Source: Pseudomonas lactis
GTDB taxonomy: Bacteria; Pseudomonadota; Gammaproteobacteria; Pseudomonadales; Pseudomonadaceae
Reading direction: 5' to 3'
DNA: 64,000 bases
Assembly: GCF_001439845.1 (NCBI RefSeq)
Contig: NZ_JYLO01000003.1
Span: 1 to 64,000 of the forward strand
In this document: piece by piece, positions 53,458 to 64,000 of the stretch
Position numbering within the stretch: the stretch's first letter is position 1
Layout: each line of letters opens with the position of its first letter
Notes under the pieces: generated by a model
The model's input: only the letters and a program-made list of their open reading frames with translations
What the model was told of the DNA's origin: nothing
Database searches by the model: none
Position numbers and translations under genes: made by a program

Positions 53458-56400
53458 TGGCTGATGCAACCCAACCTTCTTCGCCAGCTGCGACGCAGAG
53501 CCTGCATGGCGATTTCCTCGAACACGCCAGCCCTCGGTGGCTGATCGACGCCCTGCCTGCGCGCAGGCAAGCGCTCAAGGACGCCACCACATCGCCGCCC
53601 ACCTGGCTTGAGAAAGCCTCACCTGCTCAACGCGAGGCGGTAGCGGCCAGCTTTCTGGAAAGCTTCAGTGCACAGACGCAGTTGGACAAAACCATGGCCA
53701 GCTTCCAGGACGTCAACGACTTCGCCAGGCCCTTGTTGCTCAAGGCACTGAAGGATCAGTACCAAGTAGAGGTCGACGTCGATAAAACCTTGCTATGCCT
53801 GCGCCGGCCGCTGGCGATTGGGGTTCTCCAGACAGAAATCTCGGACTTCCAGTTCCTGAAACTGTCGATGCTGGATGCGGCCTTGCACAATTTCGAGGCC
53901 GATGAGTGCAAGGAAGGGGCTTACCACAAGACTTCGGGGTTCGTGGAAGCAACCGACACCCCCGGCACCTACCATTCAGTCACGGTCAACCTTAAAGTCA
54001 GCCAGTTCCTGAGCCTGTGCCGGAGCCTGGATATCGGCGTCAAGTACCAAGCTTATCTGCAGACGTTTTTTTACCCTGAGGAGGGGCAGGCGCAAGCGAC
54101 CTTGCGCGAGCATTTTATCGCCAGCCAGAAGGCTGCATTGAAGGCCGCCGCCGAGCAGGCCGTGTTGACCGGGGATATCCTGCCCGCCGACCAGCGCATG
54201 ATCCTGTCGGTGATCGAGGGTGAAATTCATCCGTGGATGGGCAACAAACAAGTGTGGTTCAGGACCCTGGGCCTGATGAAGCTCAGAATGACCGGCTGCA
54301 TGGTGTTTTTGATCTGTAAAAAATACACCTACCCCAATGAGCTGATCATCTACATTCCCCAGGACCCGGTGCACCCGCTCAAGCGCTACACTTGGGCGCA
54401 GATGGAAGCGCAATTCAAGCGTCTGTTCACCGAGCGCGATGCGGCTAAACCTGCTGATGCGACACCGACGCCGTACCAGGCGTTTTTCAGCCGGTTCGTA
54501 CCCTATGAAAAAAGAGCGTATTACTTCAGTCAGTTCACCCAGAAAGCCGCCGATTCGCCCACTGACATCTGGCGCTCGCCCTGGAAAAAACTCCTGGACT
54601 TCACCACCCCGCACTTCATCACCGGCATCAAGGAGTTGCCGCCCGAGAAGCCAGCCAAACTGGAACCCAACAACGACCCGTATCTTTCACCTTCCACACG
54701 TACCCGGGCCGGCAAGGGCATCTGGGCGGCGAACATCGACCCCTGGAAGTACTTTTATGAGCAACATCGCGAGCAGTTGATCACCGACGCCCGCGCCCAC
54801 GCAGTGCCTGCTGCCGATGTGGATGCCAAGGCGCGTGAGGCCAAGCTTGCGCACCTGCTGGAGATCGGCATGCTCGGGCTGAACATGGCCTCGATGTTCG
54901 TGCCGGTGCTGGGCGAGGTAATGATGACTGTGATGGCTGGACAGTTGCTGTATGAGACGCTGGAAGGCGCGGTTGAATGGGGCGAAGGTGACCTGCAAGC
55001 GGCCAAGGCACACCTGATCGACGTCGCCGAGAACCTTGCGCAGATCGCGGTGATGGCCGGCGTGGGCGCAGGAGTCAGCCGCTGGCGGGCGGCCAAGGCG
55101 CAGCCTGTGATCGAAGCATTGAATGAAGTGAAGCTGCCCGATGGTCGAACCCGGCTGTGGAGGGCCAGCCTGGAGCGCTATGCCAGCCCGGTGACGCTTG
55201 AGCCCACGCTGAGCCCCAATGACCTGGGCCAGTATACGAAAGAGGGCAAGACTTATATCCGCCTGGGCGCCCAGGCTTACGAGCAGTCATTCGACACGTC
55301 GTTGCAACAATGGCGGATCAAGCACCCAACCGATCCCCAGGCTTACCAGCCGCTCCTTGAGCACAACGGCCACGGTGCCTGGCAGCACACCTTGGAGCGG
55401 CCGCTGGAGTGGGACCGCCTGACGCTGTTGCGGCGAATAGGGCATGCAACCGAGGCTTTCACCGACCAGGCGTTGCTCACGTTGGCCGATGTCAGTGGCG
55501 TCAGCGACAACACCCTGCGCAAGATGCACGTTGAGCGTACGCCCGCGCCTCCTGAGCTGCTGGAGGCAATGCGTTTGTTCAACACGGACACCGCCGCCGC
55601 CGCGGTGATCGAACAACTGGAAGGCGCCAAACCCATTGATGAGTTGTACCTGTATGCGTTGCCGCTGATTGTGGAAATGCCTCGCTGGCCACAAGGGCGG
55701 GCGCTGGAAATCATCGACGGCCCAGCACTGACGGCTAAACCGGTCAGGTACGGCGTGGGGCGTTCGCGTACAGGTGCGACCATCAAGGTCAGCCGCCAGC
55801 ATATCCTGGGCGGCGAGCTACCCGAGCGTATTCTGGAGGCCCTGGATGAGTCCGAACGTGTGCAATTGCTTGGCGCCGAGGCTGCGCGGGTTCGCGAGGC
55901 GCGCAAGCTTGAGTTCAACAAGCAGCTTGCCGACCACGCGCGCCAACGCAAGCCCGCGATTTTCGACAGTATCTATGCCGGTACCGAAGCGGTGGACCCG
56001 CGTGTCCGCCGGCTGCAGCGCAACTGCCCGGGGCTCAGTGACTCGGCGGCGCAAGCTGTGCTCGAGCACGCCAGTGCCGACGAGCTGGCATCCTTCGAGA
56101 CCGCACCGCGTGTGCCCTTGAACATGTTGGAGGAGGCCCGCTGGTATGCCCGCCAAGGGCGCCTGGTACGTGCCTATGCCGGGCTGCGCCGTGAGGCCAT
56201 CGCCACGGCGGACAGTCGCCGGCTGGCGCTCAATACCCTTGAGACGTTGCCGGGCTGGCCGTCGACGTTACGCCTGGAGGTACGTGACGGCCGTATCGAC
56301 GGCGCATTGCTCGACAGTATCGGCCCGCAGGCGGCGAGCGCAAAAAAGTACCTGGTCAAGCAAGGCCCCGGTTACCAGGCGTTCGATGAACGCGGTGAGG

Positions 56401-59400
56401 CCCTCAATAGTCTGCCCAGGAATGGCGATAACTTTTTCGCTTCGTTGATGCATGCGCTCCCCGATGATGCGCGCCAGAGCTTGGGGGTGCCGCAGGTAAG
56501 CCAGCAGGCGGCGCTGCAGGCGAAAATCATCGCGCAGGCCGACAAGCATCGTCTACAAGCGGGCGTGTGGCTGGAGCCCAAGACGCAGTGGTTCAAGGCG
56601 CCTGCGCGGGTCAATGGCGTACTCAAGGGGTATTACGCCAGTGGGCGCATGCCTGACCCGCGCCAGGCGATTATCCGCGAGGTGCGCAAGATCTACCCTG
56701 ATTTGACGGACGCCCAGGTTGATGACTTTATCCTTGAGCTGCGGCAGGCGGGCAACGATGTCCGGGCGATTGCGAATCGACTCAGGGCGTTGTTTGAAGA
56801 AAACCGCCAGATGCAGGCAACTCTGGATGGCTGGATCAGTCGCGCAGCGCCGGCCGACCGCCATTACCACCTTTTGGCCGCCCAGGCCCTCAAGCGCAGT
56901 TGGCGCCAGGCTGTGCTGGCCGGCAAGGTGCCCGGCGCGCAGGTATTGTCGCTGAACCTGGATACGCCGCTGCCGCCCCTGACCGCGAACTTTTCCCATG
57001 TGCGCGAGTTGAACGTCAGCGGTGCCGCCTTGCATGACGGCAATATCGACGAGTTTCTGCGCTATTTTCCCAAGCTTGAAAGCCTGTCCATCGAAGCCAC
57101 CCAGGGCCTGCGCGCAGAGCGCGTGCCACGTCCCTTGCTGACCAACTTGCCGGTCTCGCTGGCGCGCCTGGAGGGGCTCAAGCACCTGAGGCTGACGTTG
57201 AGGACATCTGAGCTGGCGGAGCAATTTCCCGCCAGGCTGGCAACATTGACCGGCCTTGAGCGCTTGGAGGTCGGCTACTTTGGCTATCAGAGCGCGCGCC
57301 TCGACAGCCTTGACCTTACTCCGCTGCAGCAGCTCAAAACGTTGAGAGTCGTTGCGCCCAATGTGACGTTGCAATGGCCAGCCTATGTACATCAACTGGC
57401 GCAGCTGGAGCGCCTGGACCTGGCACAAACCAGAGTGCTCAAGCTCCCAGACAGCCTTTACACCGGGTATGAACGGCTGTGGCGAGGGCTGTCGCTGGAC
57501 TGGTCGCAACTGAGCTATGAAGCGTTCAAACCGGCCTACGAACACGTCAAGAATTACGCGGGGAGCTCTGGTCCGCACCTCATGAATCTGGATGAAATGG
57601 TCAAAGGTTTCGCCCAGGGAGAACTGGCGTTGCTGATGGGCGAAAAGACGGTCGCCGAGCGAGTGACCGACGCGCTCATGAGCACCTGGAAGACCCCGCA
57701 AACACGCATGAATGCGCTCCAGGCGCTGCGCGAAGAACACCTGGGTATCTTCAAACAGTTTTATCAGCCATCAACGCTTCCGGGCATCAGGCATAAGTTT
57801 CGTGTAGAGCGCTGGGAGGCGGGGTATAACGCACGCATCTTGACGGCGCTTGAAAAAAGCTGGACCTGGGCCGTGAGTAAGCGCTACGGGGTCAAGCTCG
57901 ACGAGGAGATCAGCGGGCAGGGCGATACTTTTGATGGTTCGGTGTTCGAACTGCCGGCCTTTGACCTGCCCACCGCTGCCGAATTGAGCAGCGAGAAAAT
58001 TGACGAGTTGCCCGTGTTGCCTGCCGGTACTTTTTCCCATGTGAAAACCCTCAAGCTGAGCTGGCTGGAGGATGTGCCCGCCGACCAGCTCAAAGGTTTC
58101 GTCCGTGCGTTTGGTGGCGTAGAGCAACTGGAAGTGCGTTACAGCTACCTCAGCGACGTGCCTGTCGCCGCCGACGTGCTGCCGTCCCTGACCCACCTGA
58201 ACCTGTCCGATAACCTTATCGTGGTGACCCCTGCGGTGCAGGCTCAATTTGATGGGATGAAGAATCTGCAAGTGTTGAACCTGCAGTACAACCCGCTGGG
58301 TGGATTGAATGTCAGTGCGATGACGAAGCTGACGGCCTTGAATCTGCGCGATACGCGGTTGCAGGCCTGGCCGACTGGCGCCGAAAACCTTGCGCAGTTA
58401 GCCTGCCTGGATATGCGTGACAACGCGTTGACGAGCCTTGCCCCCAGCGCCCTCAGCCACCCGGATATGCTGTTGCGCACCGAACTGGCGGGTAACCCGT
58501 TGAGCGCTGAAGGCGAGGCGGCATTGAATAGGGCGCGCAACCGCATCGAGCGGGAGAGGGGGCTGCCTCAGGGCGCCTTGAGCCGTTTTGCGCTGGCACA
58601 AGAGCCCTGGACATTTCCGCCGACGGAGACGGCCGCGTCGTTATCACGGTATTTACTGTTCTGGCGGCAGATGCCTGAAAACCCTGAGGAGACTGCCAGT
58701 TTCGTCGTGCGTTTGCGGCGCGTAAATGCCGGGCTGAACGATGAGCAAGGGGCGGCAAGGATCGAGCAGTTGCGCCAAGCCGGCATGAGCGACACGCAAC
58801 TCGATACGCTGCTCAGTCAATGGCAGCGGACCTTTGAGGTGCTCACGCGAACCTTGAACGGCTGGGTATTCAGCCGAGAAATCCGAGTCGCCGATGGCGA
58901 CACCATTGCTTTTACCCGTACGCGAGCGGCAGAGTCTATCCGTTTGTCCTGGCAGCAAGGCGTGACGGCGGGGCACACCGGTGAGGCGGGGGACACACTG
59001 AGCCTGAAGGGGCTGAAGACCGGCGATCTGCCCGCGCTCAACATGGCCTTCGAGCATGTCCGCACACTCGATTTAACCGGTGTCAGGCTGACGGCCCAAG
59101 GCAGTAACGAGTTTCTGGGCGCTTTCACGCGGGCAAACCGTTTGATACTCAGCGCTAACCAACTATCAGTACTGCCCGATGCGGTCGCAGGCATGGCGCA
59201 ACTTGAACGGCTGGAACTGGCCACCAACCTGTTCACGCAGGCACCCACGCTGCCAACTCAGGTGGGCGCCGAGCGCCTGCGCTGGCTGGACATGAGCCAC
59301 AACGACCTGGAGACGTTCGATGCCAGCGCGTTCAGCCGCCTTGAAACGCTGGACCTGAGCTACAACAGCCTTTCAACATGGCCCGAGGGGGTATTGGCCG

Positions 59401-60629
59401 CCTCACACCTGACCCACTTGGACCTGAGTGGCAATGTGTTAGCCAACTTGCCGCCCAGCCTGCTCAGTGGCGCCCATGATGCGTTGGTAGCAGGCACTGA
59501 CTTGTCGGGTAACCACACTCTGACGCCGGCCGCGCGCGAGGCCCTGTACCGTTACGCCGACAGGCACCAATTGACTGAATTGATGGGGTTGCCAAGGGCA
59601 GAACTTGACCGTTGGCACCGGCGCTTCGAGGCAGGTGCCGACACGGATTCAGACGCCAGTTCCGATACCGATTCGAGCTCCGACTCAGACCCGGACGGTG
59701 ATGGGGGGGCTGGCGTCGAGCCTGTGGAGGCGTTGCCCGAGCCGCAGCTCGCTGTTGCCCCGGCGTCGCTGGAGCCCTGGCTGGAGGGTTCCAACCCTAG
59801 GCAGATCGCGCAGCGCACGGCGCTGTGGGAGCAACTGGCACAAGCCCCTGGCCACGACCGGTTTTTCTGGTTGATGTCGAGCCTGCGCCTGACCTCGGAG
59901 TTCAACTTCAACCGCGCCGGTCTCAGGCAGCGGGTGTGGGACGTGATCGAGGTGGCCACCACGAATGCGGAGTTACGCAGCCTGTTGTTCGTCGAGGCCG
60001 AAACCCACGGCACCTGTATCGACGGGCGTATCCTCACCTTCAGTCAGATGGAGGTACGTGTATTCGAACACCGCGCCTTGCACGGCATCCCGTTGCAAAG
60101 GCCCGATCTTCGAGGGCGAGCGCTGCTGGATTTATCGCGGCAGTTGTTCCGGCTCAACCGGGTCGATCAATTGGCCGAAGCGTCGGCCACGGGCCTGGAC
60201 CGGGCCGAGGAGCGCTTGAGGTATCGCATAGGCTTGACCCATGGCTGGCCCGACGGTTTAGAACTGCCGGGGCAACCGGAGTACATGGCGTTTGGTCGCC
60301 CGATCGAGGGCACCCGGCGCGCGCAGATCCAGGCCAGCATCATCGTCCAGGAAGACTCCGATGAGTTCATCGAGTACCTGGTCGCCCAGGATCATTGGGC
60401 TCGGTACCTGCAAGAGCGCTATCCCGAACAATTCGATGCGCTGAACAAGGAGCTTGCGCAGAAGTATGAAGCGCTGGAGGACGAGCACGCCGAGCGTGCC
60501 GATGCCCAGAGCCTGCGCCGCTACGAAGAAGCGCTGAATCGCCTGGAAGTGGAGCGGGCGACCGCGCGTAACCTGAAGTTGATGCAACTGTCGCGCATGG
60601 AGATACAACGCCTGGCCAGTATCCGCTGA
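53457..60629 (+). CDS. Giant DUF6543-LRR protein with NEL-type E3 ubiquitin ligase domain
   Basis: 2390 residues. The first ~900 form the DUF6543 toxin part, with NELIIYIPQDPVHPLKRYTW and YQAFFSRFV typical, and a hydrophobic stretch at about 469-537. Three leucine-rich-repeat blocks lie at about 1163-1341, 1528-1668 and 1868-2005 (LTHLNLSDNLIVV, LETLDLSYNSLSTWPEGV). An acidic Asp/Ser linker (about 2058-2095) precedes the C-terminal NEL domain. Its catalytic Cys is Cys2187 in HGTCIDGRILTFSQM, aligned with the CEDR motif of IpaH/SspH ligases. NEL enzymes ubiquitinate host proteins, so the target is eukaryotic. The C-terminal tail is a coiled coil. A REPIN follows the stop. Confidence 0.85.
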   Translation: MADATQPSSPAATQSLHGDFLEHASPRWLIDALPARRQALKDATTSPPTWLEKASPAQREAVAASFLESFSAQTQLDKTMASFQDVNDFARPLLLKALKDQYQVEVDVDKTLLCLRRPLAIGVLQTEISDFQFLKLSMLDAALHNFEADECKEGAYHKTSGFVEATDTPGTYHSVTVNLKVSQFLSLCRSLDIGVKYQAYLQTFFYPEEGQAQATLREHFIASQKAALKAAAEQAVLTGDILPADQRMILSVIEGEIHPWMGNKQVWFRTLGLMKLRMTGCMVFLICKKYTYPNELIIYIPQDPVHPLKRYTWAQMEAQFKRLFTERDAAKPADATPTPYQAFFSRFVPYEKRAYYFSQFTQKAADSPTDIWRSPWKKLLDFTTPHFITGIKELPPEKPAKLEPNNDPYLSPSTRTRAGKGIWAANIDPWKYFYEQHREQLITDARAHAVPAADVDAKAREAKLAHLLEIGMLGLNMASMFVPVLGEVMMTVMAGQLLYETLEGAVEWGEGDLQAAKAHLIDVAENLAQIAVMAGVGAGVSRWRAAKAQPVIEALNEVKLPDGRTRLWRASLERYASPVTLEPTLSPNDLGQYTKEGKTYIRLGAQAYEQSFDTSLQQWRIKHPTDPQAYQPLLEHNGHGAWQHTLERPLEWDRLTLLRRIGHATEAFTDQALLTLADVSGVSDNTLRKMHVERTPAPPELLEAMRLFNTDTAAAAVIEQLEGAKPIDELYLYALPLIVEMPRWPQGRALEIIDGPALTAKPVRYGVGRSRTGATIKVSRQHILGGELPERILEALDESERVQLLGAEAARVREARKLEFNKQLADHARQRKPAIFDSIYAGTEAVDPRVRRLQRNCPGLSDSAAQAVLEHASADELASFETAPRVPLNMLEEARWYARQGRLVRAYAGLRREAIATADSRRLALNTLETLPGWPSTLRLEVRDGRIDGALLDSIGPQAASAKKYLVKQGPGYQAFDERGEALNSLPRNGDNFFASLMHALPDDARQSLGVPQVSQQAALQAKIIAQADKHRLQAGVWLEPKTQWFKAPARVNGVLKGYYASGRMPDPRQAIIREVRKIYPDLTDAQVDDFILELRQAGNDVRAIANRLRALFEENRQMQATLDGWISRAAPADRHYHLLAAQALKRSWRQAVLAGKVPGAQVLSLNLDTPLPPLTANFSHVRELNVSGAALHDGNIDEFLRYFPKLESLSIEATQGLRAERVPRPLLTNLPVSLARLEGLKHLRLTLRTSELAEQFPARLATLTGLERLEVGYFGYQSARLDSLDLTPLQQLKTLRVVAPNVTLQWPAYVHQLAQLERLDLAQTRVLKLPDSLYTGYERLWRGLSLDWSQLSYEAFKPAYEHVKNYAGSSGPHLMNLDEMVKGFAQGELALLMGEKTVAERVTDALMSTWKTPQTRMNALQALREEHLGIFKQFYQPSTLPGIRHKFRVERWEAGYNARILTALEKSWTWAVSKRYGVKLDEEISGQGDTFDGSVFELPAFDLPTAAELSSEKIDELPVLPAGTFSHVKTLKLSWLEDVPADQLKGFVRAFGGVEQLEVRYSYLSDVPVAADVLPSLTHLNLSDNLIVVTPAVQAQFDGMKNLQVLNLQYNPLGGLNVSAMTKLTALNLRDTRLQAWPTGAENLAQLACLDMRDNALTSLAPSALSHPDMLLRTELAGNPLSAEGEAALNRARNRIERERGLPQGALSRFALAQEPWTFPPTETAASLSRYLLFWRQMPENPEETASFVVRLRRVNAGLNDEQGAARIEQLRQAGMSDTQLDTLLSQWQRTFEVLTRTLNGWVFSREIRVADGDTIAFTRTRAAESIRLSWQQGVTAGHTGEAGDTLSLKGLKTGDLPALNMAFEHVRTLDLTGVRLTAQGSNEFLGAFTRANRLILSANQLSVLPDAVAGMAQLERLELATNLFTQAPTLPTQVGAERLRWLDMSHNDLETFDASAFSRLETLDLSYNSLSTWPEGVLAASHLTHLDLSGNVLANLPPSLLSGAHDALVAGTDLSGNHTLTPAAREALYRYADRHQLTELMGLPRAELDRWHRRFEAGADTDSDASSDTDSSSDSDPDGDGGAGVEPVEALPEPQLAVAPASLEPWLEGSNPRQIAQRTALWEQLAQAPGHDRFFWLMSSLRLTSEFNFNRAGLRQRVWDVIEVATTNAELRSLLFVEAETHGTCIDGRILTFSQMEVRVFEHRALHGIPLQRPDLRGRALLDLSRQLFRLNRVDQLAEASATGLDRAEERLRYRIGLTHGWPDGLELPGQPEYMAFGRPIEGTRRAQIQASIIVQEDSDEFIEYLVAQDHWARYLQERYPEQFDALNKELAQKYEALEDEHAERADAQSLRRYEEALNRLEVERATARNLKLMQLSRMEIQRLASIR

Positions 60630-60635
60630 GAACTA

Positions 60636-60727
60636 ATGTGGGAGCGGGCTTGCTCGCGAAAGCAGAGTGTCAGTCACTGATAAGTTGACTGAAGCACCGC
60701 ATTCGCGAGCAAGCCCGCTCCCACATT
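60636..60727. repeat. REPIN between the NEL gene and metH
   Basis: ATGTGGGAGCGGGCTTGCTCGCGAA at the left and its inverted partner ending CCCGCTCCCACAT. It fills the space between two convergent genes and may serve as a bidirectional transcription end. Confidence 0.85.
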
Positions 60728-60751
60728 TTGACCGAGTTCGGCCTCGCTCTG

Positions 60752-63700
60752 TCAGTTGTCGTAACCCAGGTTCGGCGCCAGCCAGCGTTCGGTCACGGCC
60801 AGATCCTGGCCTTTGCGCGCGGTGTAGCTGGCCACCTGGTCCTTGTCGACCTTGCCCACGGCAAAGTACTGCGCCTGCGGGTGGGCAAAGTACCAGCCAC
60901 TGACCGCCGCCGCCGGGAACATCGCGTAGTGCTCGGTGAGGAACACCCCGCTGCGCCCGGCCTGCATTTCGCGGGCCTCGGGGTCGAGCAGTTGGAACAA
61001 CTGCGCCTTCTCGGTGTGGTCCGGGCACGCCGGGTAGCCGGGGGCAGGGCGGATGCCGCTGTATTGCTCCTTGATCAGCGCCTCGTTGTCCAGTTGCTCA
61101 TCCTTGGCGTAGCCCCAGTGTTCTTTACGCACCTGCTGGTGCAGCCATTCGGCGCAGGCTTCGGCCAGGCGGTCGGCGAGGGCCTTGACCATGATCGAGT
61201 TGTAATCGTCGCCAGCATCCTGGTACGCCTTGGCGACTTCCTCGGCACCGATGCCGGCGGTGGTGATAAAGCCACCGATGTAGTCGGTTACGCCGCTGTC
61301 TTTGGGCGCAACGAAGTCAGCCAGGGAGAAGTTCGGCTTGCCGTCGGTCTTGATGATCTGCTGGCGCAGGTGATGCAACCGGGCAATCGGCTGGCCGTCG
61401 TCGCCGTAGACTTCGAGGTCATCGTCCTGCACCTGGTTGGTCGGCCAGAAACCGAACACGGCGCGGGCGCTGATGAGTTTTTCGTCGATCAGCTTCTTGA
61501 GCATGGCCCGGGCGTCGGCGTACAGCGCGGTGGCGGCTTCACCCACCACTTCATCGGTAAGGATGCGCGGGAATTTGCCGGCAAGGTCCCAGGAGATAAA
61601 GAACGGTGTCCAGTCGATGTACTCGGCCAACACGTTGAGGTCGATATTGTCCAGCACCTTGGCGCCGGTAAAGGTCGGCACCACTGGCGTGTAGTCGCTC
61701 CAGTCAAACTGCGGCTTCTTGGCGATGGCGGCGGCGTAGCTCAAGCGCTCGGTACGTGCGCTGCGGTTGGAGGTGCGCTCACGCACGTCGATGTATTCCA
61801 GGCGGGTTTTCTCGACGAAACCGGCCTTCAGCTCCTTGGACAGCAACTGCGTGGCCACGCCCACGGCGCGGGAGGCGTCGGTGACGTAGATCACCGCGTC
61901 ATTGCTGTACTTGGGCTCGATCTTCACCGCCGTGTGCGCCTTGGAGGTGGTGGCGCCACCGATCATCAAGGGCAGGTGGAAATCCTGGCGCTGCATCTCG
62001 CGGGCCACGTGCACCATTTCATCCAGGGACGGCGTGATCAGGCCGGACAGGCCAATGATGTCGCACTTCTGCTCCTTGGCCACTTGCAGGATTTTTTCCG
62101 CCGGCACCATCACGCCCAGGTCGACGATGTCATAGCCGTTGCAACCGAGTACCACGCCAACGATGTTCTTGCCGATGTCATGCACGTCGCCCTTGACCGT
62201 GGCCATCAGGATCTTGCCCTTGGCTTCGGGCTTGTCGCCTTTTTCCAGCTCGATGAACGGGATCAAGTGCGCCACCGCCTGCTTCATCACGCGGGCGGAT
62301 TTCACCACCTGGGGCAGGAACATCTTACCGGCGCCAAACAGGTCGCCGACGATGTTCATGCCCGACATCAGCGGGCCTTCGATCACTTCGATCGGGCGCG
62401 CAAACGACAGGCGCGATTCCTCGGTGTCTTCAACGATGTGCGTGGTGATGCCCTTGACCAGTGCGTGTTCCAGGCGCTTGTTGACGTCCCAGCCACGCCA
62501 TTCCTCGGTCTCGGCTTCCTTGACGCTGCCGTCGCCCTTGTACTTGTCGGCAATCGCCAGCAAGGCGTCGGTGCCGTCCGGCGTGCGGTTGAGCACCACG
62601 TCTTCCACGGCGTCACGCAGCTCGACGGGGATCTGGTCGTAGATCTCCAACTGGCCGGCGTTGACGATGCCCATGGTCAGGCCCGCGCGGATCGCATGCA
62701 GCAGGAACACCGAGTGGATCGCCTCGCGCACCGGGTTGTTGCCACGGAACGAGAACGACACGTTGGACACGCCACCGGAGGTCAGCGCGTAGGGCAGTTC
62801 GTCACGGATATAGGCACAGGCGTTGATGAAGTCGACGGCGTAGTTGTTGTGCTCTTCGATACCGGTGGCGACCGCGAAGATGTTCGGGTCGAAGATGATG
62901 TCTTCCGGCGGGAAGCCGACTTCATCGACCAGGATGTCGTAGGAGCGTTTACAGATTTCTTTCTTGCGCGCTTCGGTGTCGGCCTGGCCGGCTTCGTCGA
63001 AAGCCATCACCACCACCGCGGCGCCGTAGCGCTTGCACAGCTTGGCGTGATGAATGAACTGCTCCACGCCTTCCTTCATGCTGATGGAGTTGACGATGCC
63101 CTTGCCCTGGATGCATTTGAGGCCGGCTTCGATCACTTCCCACTTGGAGGAGTCGATCATGATCGGCACGCGGGAGATGTCTGGCTCGCCGGCAATCAGA
63201 TTAAGGAAGGTCACCATGGCCTTCTTCGAATCCAGCATGCCTTCGTCCATGTTGATGTCGATCACCTGGGCGCCGGCTTCCACCTGCTGCAGGGCAACTT
63301 CAAGGGCTTCGGTGTAGTTGTCTTCACGGATCAGGCGGGCGAACTTGGCCGAGCCGGTAATGTTGGTGCGCTCGCCGACGTTGACGAACAACGAACTGCG
63401 GTCGATGGTGAACGGCTCCAGGCCCGACAGGCGGCAGGCCTTTGGAATCTCCGGAATCGGGCGTGGCGCATAACCGGCCACGGCCTTGGCGATGGCTTCG
63501 ATATGCCCTGGCGTGGTGCCGCAGCAACCGCCGACGATGTTCAGGAAGCCGCTTTGGGCGAACTCTTCAATGACTTTGGCGGTTTGCGACGGCAGTTCGT
63601 CGTACTCGCCGAACTCGTTGGGCAGGCCCGCGTTGGGGTGCGCCGACACATGGGTGTTGGCCTTGTTCGACAACTCTTCCAGGTAGGGGCGCAGCTCGCT

Positions 63701-64000
63701 GGCACCCAGGGCGCAGTTCAAGCCGACCGAGATCGGCTTGGCGTGGGCCACGGAGTTCCAGAACGCTTCGGTGGTCTGGCCCGACAGGGTACGGCCGGAG
63801 GCGTCGGTGATGGTGCCGGAAATCATGATCGGCAGTTCGATACCCAGGGTTTCGAACACGCCTTGCACGGCGAAGATCGCGGCCTTGGCGTTGAGGGTGT
63901 CGAAGATGGTTTCGATCAGGATCAGGTCGGCGCCGCCTTCGATCAGGCCCTGGGTGGCCTCGGTGTAGTTTTCCACCAGTTCATCGAAGGTGACGTTGCG
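60752..64000 (-). CDS. metH: Cobalamin-dependent methionine synthase (5' end outside the window)
   Basis: At least 1082 residues; the frame stays open to the window edge, so about 150 N-terminal residues are missing. In order: the rest of the homocysteine domain with zinc cysteines in [10 protein letters not shown], the pterin domain ([19 protein letters not shown]), the cap and B12 domain with the ligand His in [15 protein letters not shown] and [12 protein letters not shown], and the SAM activation domain ([17 protein letters not shown]). It transfers methyl from methyltetrahydrofolate to homocysteine. It is convergent with the NEL gene across a REPIN. Confidence 0.96.
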   Translation of the reverse strand, partial: RNVTFDELVENYTEATQGLIEGGADLILIETIFDTLNAKAAIFAVQGVFETLGIELPIMISGTITDASGRTLSGQTTEAFWNSVAHAKPISVGLNCALGASELRPYLEELSNKANTHVSAHPNAGLPNEFGEYDELPSQTAKVIEEFAQSGFLNIVGGCCGTTPGHIEAIAKAVAGYAPRPIPEIPKACRLSGLEPFTIDRSSLFVNVGERTNITGSAKFARLIREDNYTEALEVALQQVEAGAQVIDINMDEGMLDSKKAMVTFLNLIAGEPDISRVPIMIDSSKWEVIEAGLKCIQGKGIVNSISMKEGVEQFIHHAKLCKRYGAAVVVMAFDEAGQADTEARKKEICKRSYDILVDEVGFPPEDIIFDPNIFAVATGIEEHNNYAVDFINACAYIRDELPYALTSGGVSNVSFSFRGNNPVREAIHSVFLLHAIRAGLTMGIVNAGQLEIYDQIPVELRDAVEDVVLNRTPDGTDALLAIADKYKGDGSVKEAETEEWRGWDVNKRLEHALVKGITTHIVEDTEESRLSFARPIEVIEGPLMSGMNIVGDLFGAGKMFLPQVVKSARVMKQAVAHLIPFIELEKGDKPEAKGKILMATVKGDVHDIGKNIVGVVLGCNGYDIVDLGVMVPAEKILQVAKEQKCDIIGLSGLITPSLDEMVHVAREMQRQDFHLPLMIGGATTSKAHTAVKIEPKYSNDAVIYVTDASRAVGVATQLLSKELKAGFVEKTRLEYIDVRERTSNRSARTERLSYAAAIAKKPQFDWSDYTPVVPTFTGAKVLDNIDLNVLAEYIDWTPFFISWDLAGKFPRILTDEVVGEAATALYADARAMLKKLIDEKLISARAVFGFWPTNQVQDDDLEVYGDDGQPIARLHHLRQQIIKTDGKPNFSLADFVAPKDSGVTDYIGGFITTAGIGAEEVAKAYQDAGDDYNSIMVKALADRLAEACAEWLHQQVRKEHWGYAKDEQLDNEALIKEQYSGIRPAPGYPACPDHTEKAQLFQLLDPEAREMQAGRSGVFLTEHYAMFPAAAVSGWYFAHPQAQYFAVGKVDKDQVASYTARKGQDLAVTERWLAPNLGYDN

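Noticed and set aside
56553..57740. 395-residue open frame on the minus strand
   Set aside because: Lies opposite the first LRR block of the NEL gene and mirrors its Leu-rich codons; no ribosome binding site.

Overview
The window reads as chromosome of a Pseudomonas, most likely of the P. fluorescens group. The evidence is high G+C coding sequence, many REP/REPIN repeats (a GAGCGAGC/GAGCAAGC core closed by CTCCTAC), and a gene order I recognise from P. aeruginosa PAO1 (nppD-C-B-A2-A1, mltD, gloB, methyltransferase, rnhA, dnaQ, ldcA; about PA1807-PA1818). No rRNA, tRNA, CRISPR array, prophage or transposase was seen.

Layout. 1-343: dispersed repeats, including a sequence that folds as a three-way junction. 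344-923: a small DUF3077-like gene behind a structured leader. 924-7179: a catabolic-looking cluster with an NCS1 permease, a LysR regulator, and an operon of flavin monooxygenase, Rid protein, DUF1028 hydrolase and ArgE-like deacetylase. It resembles the Rut pyrimidine pathway in logic, but its substrate is unknown. 7487-8891: a LysE-type exporter overlapping an AraC regulator. 8958-12416: an unrecognised 1152-residue protein. 12541-30680: the conserved npp-mltD-gloB-rnhA-dnaQ-ldcA backbone, with three extra genes between rnhA and dnaQ and a repeat-rich gap before ldcA. 30780-35128: LysR, two small proteins, an FMN reductase and poxB.

35265-42878 is an orphan type VI secretion island: a short TssL, a VgrG with a C-terminal extension, and two tandem copies of a PD-(D/E)xK nuclease effector plus a DUF3396 immunity protein. 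The copies are near-identical except in the effector C-terminus and the immunity N-terminus. The second immunity gene has lost its last domain to a one-base deletion. 43078-48368: an Old Yellow Enzyme behind a MerR-type promoter, the cysI-DUF934 sulfite reductase pair, a 37-residue membrane peptide, a periplasmic binding protein and DUF2970.

48430-60629 holds two divergent giant genes of the DUF6543 toxin type. One encodes 1610 residues. The other encodes 2390 residues with three leucine-rich-repeat blocks and a C-terminal NEL-type E3 ubiquitin ligase domain, which implies activity inside eukaryotic cells. The window ends within metH. The most interesting parts are the T6SS duplicated module, the NEL protein, the Rid/FMO cluster, the switch-like leader at 652-852, and the 72-bp tandem repeat whose units carry different REP types.
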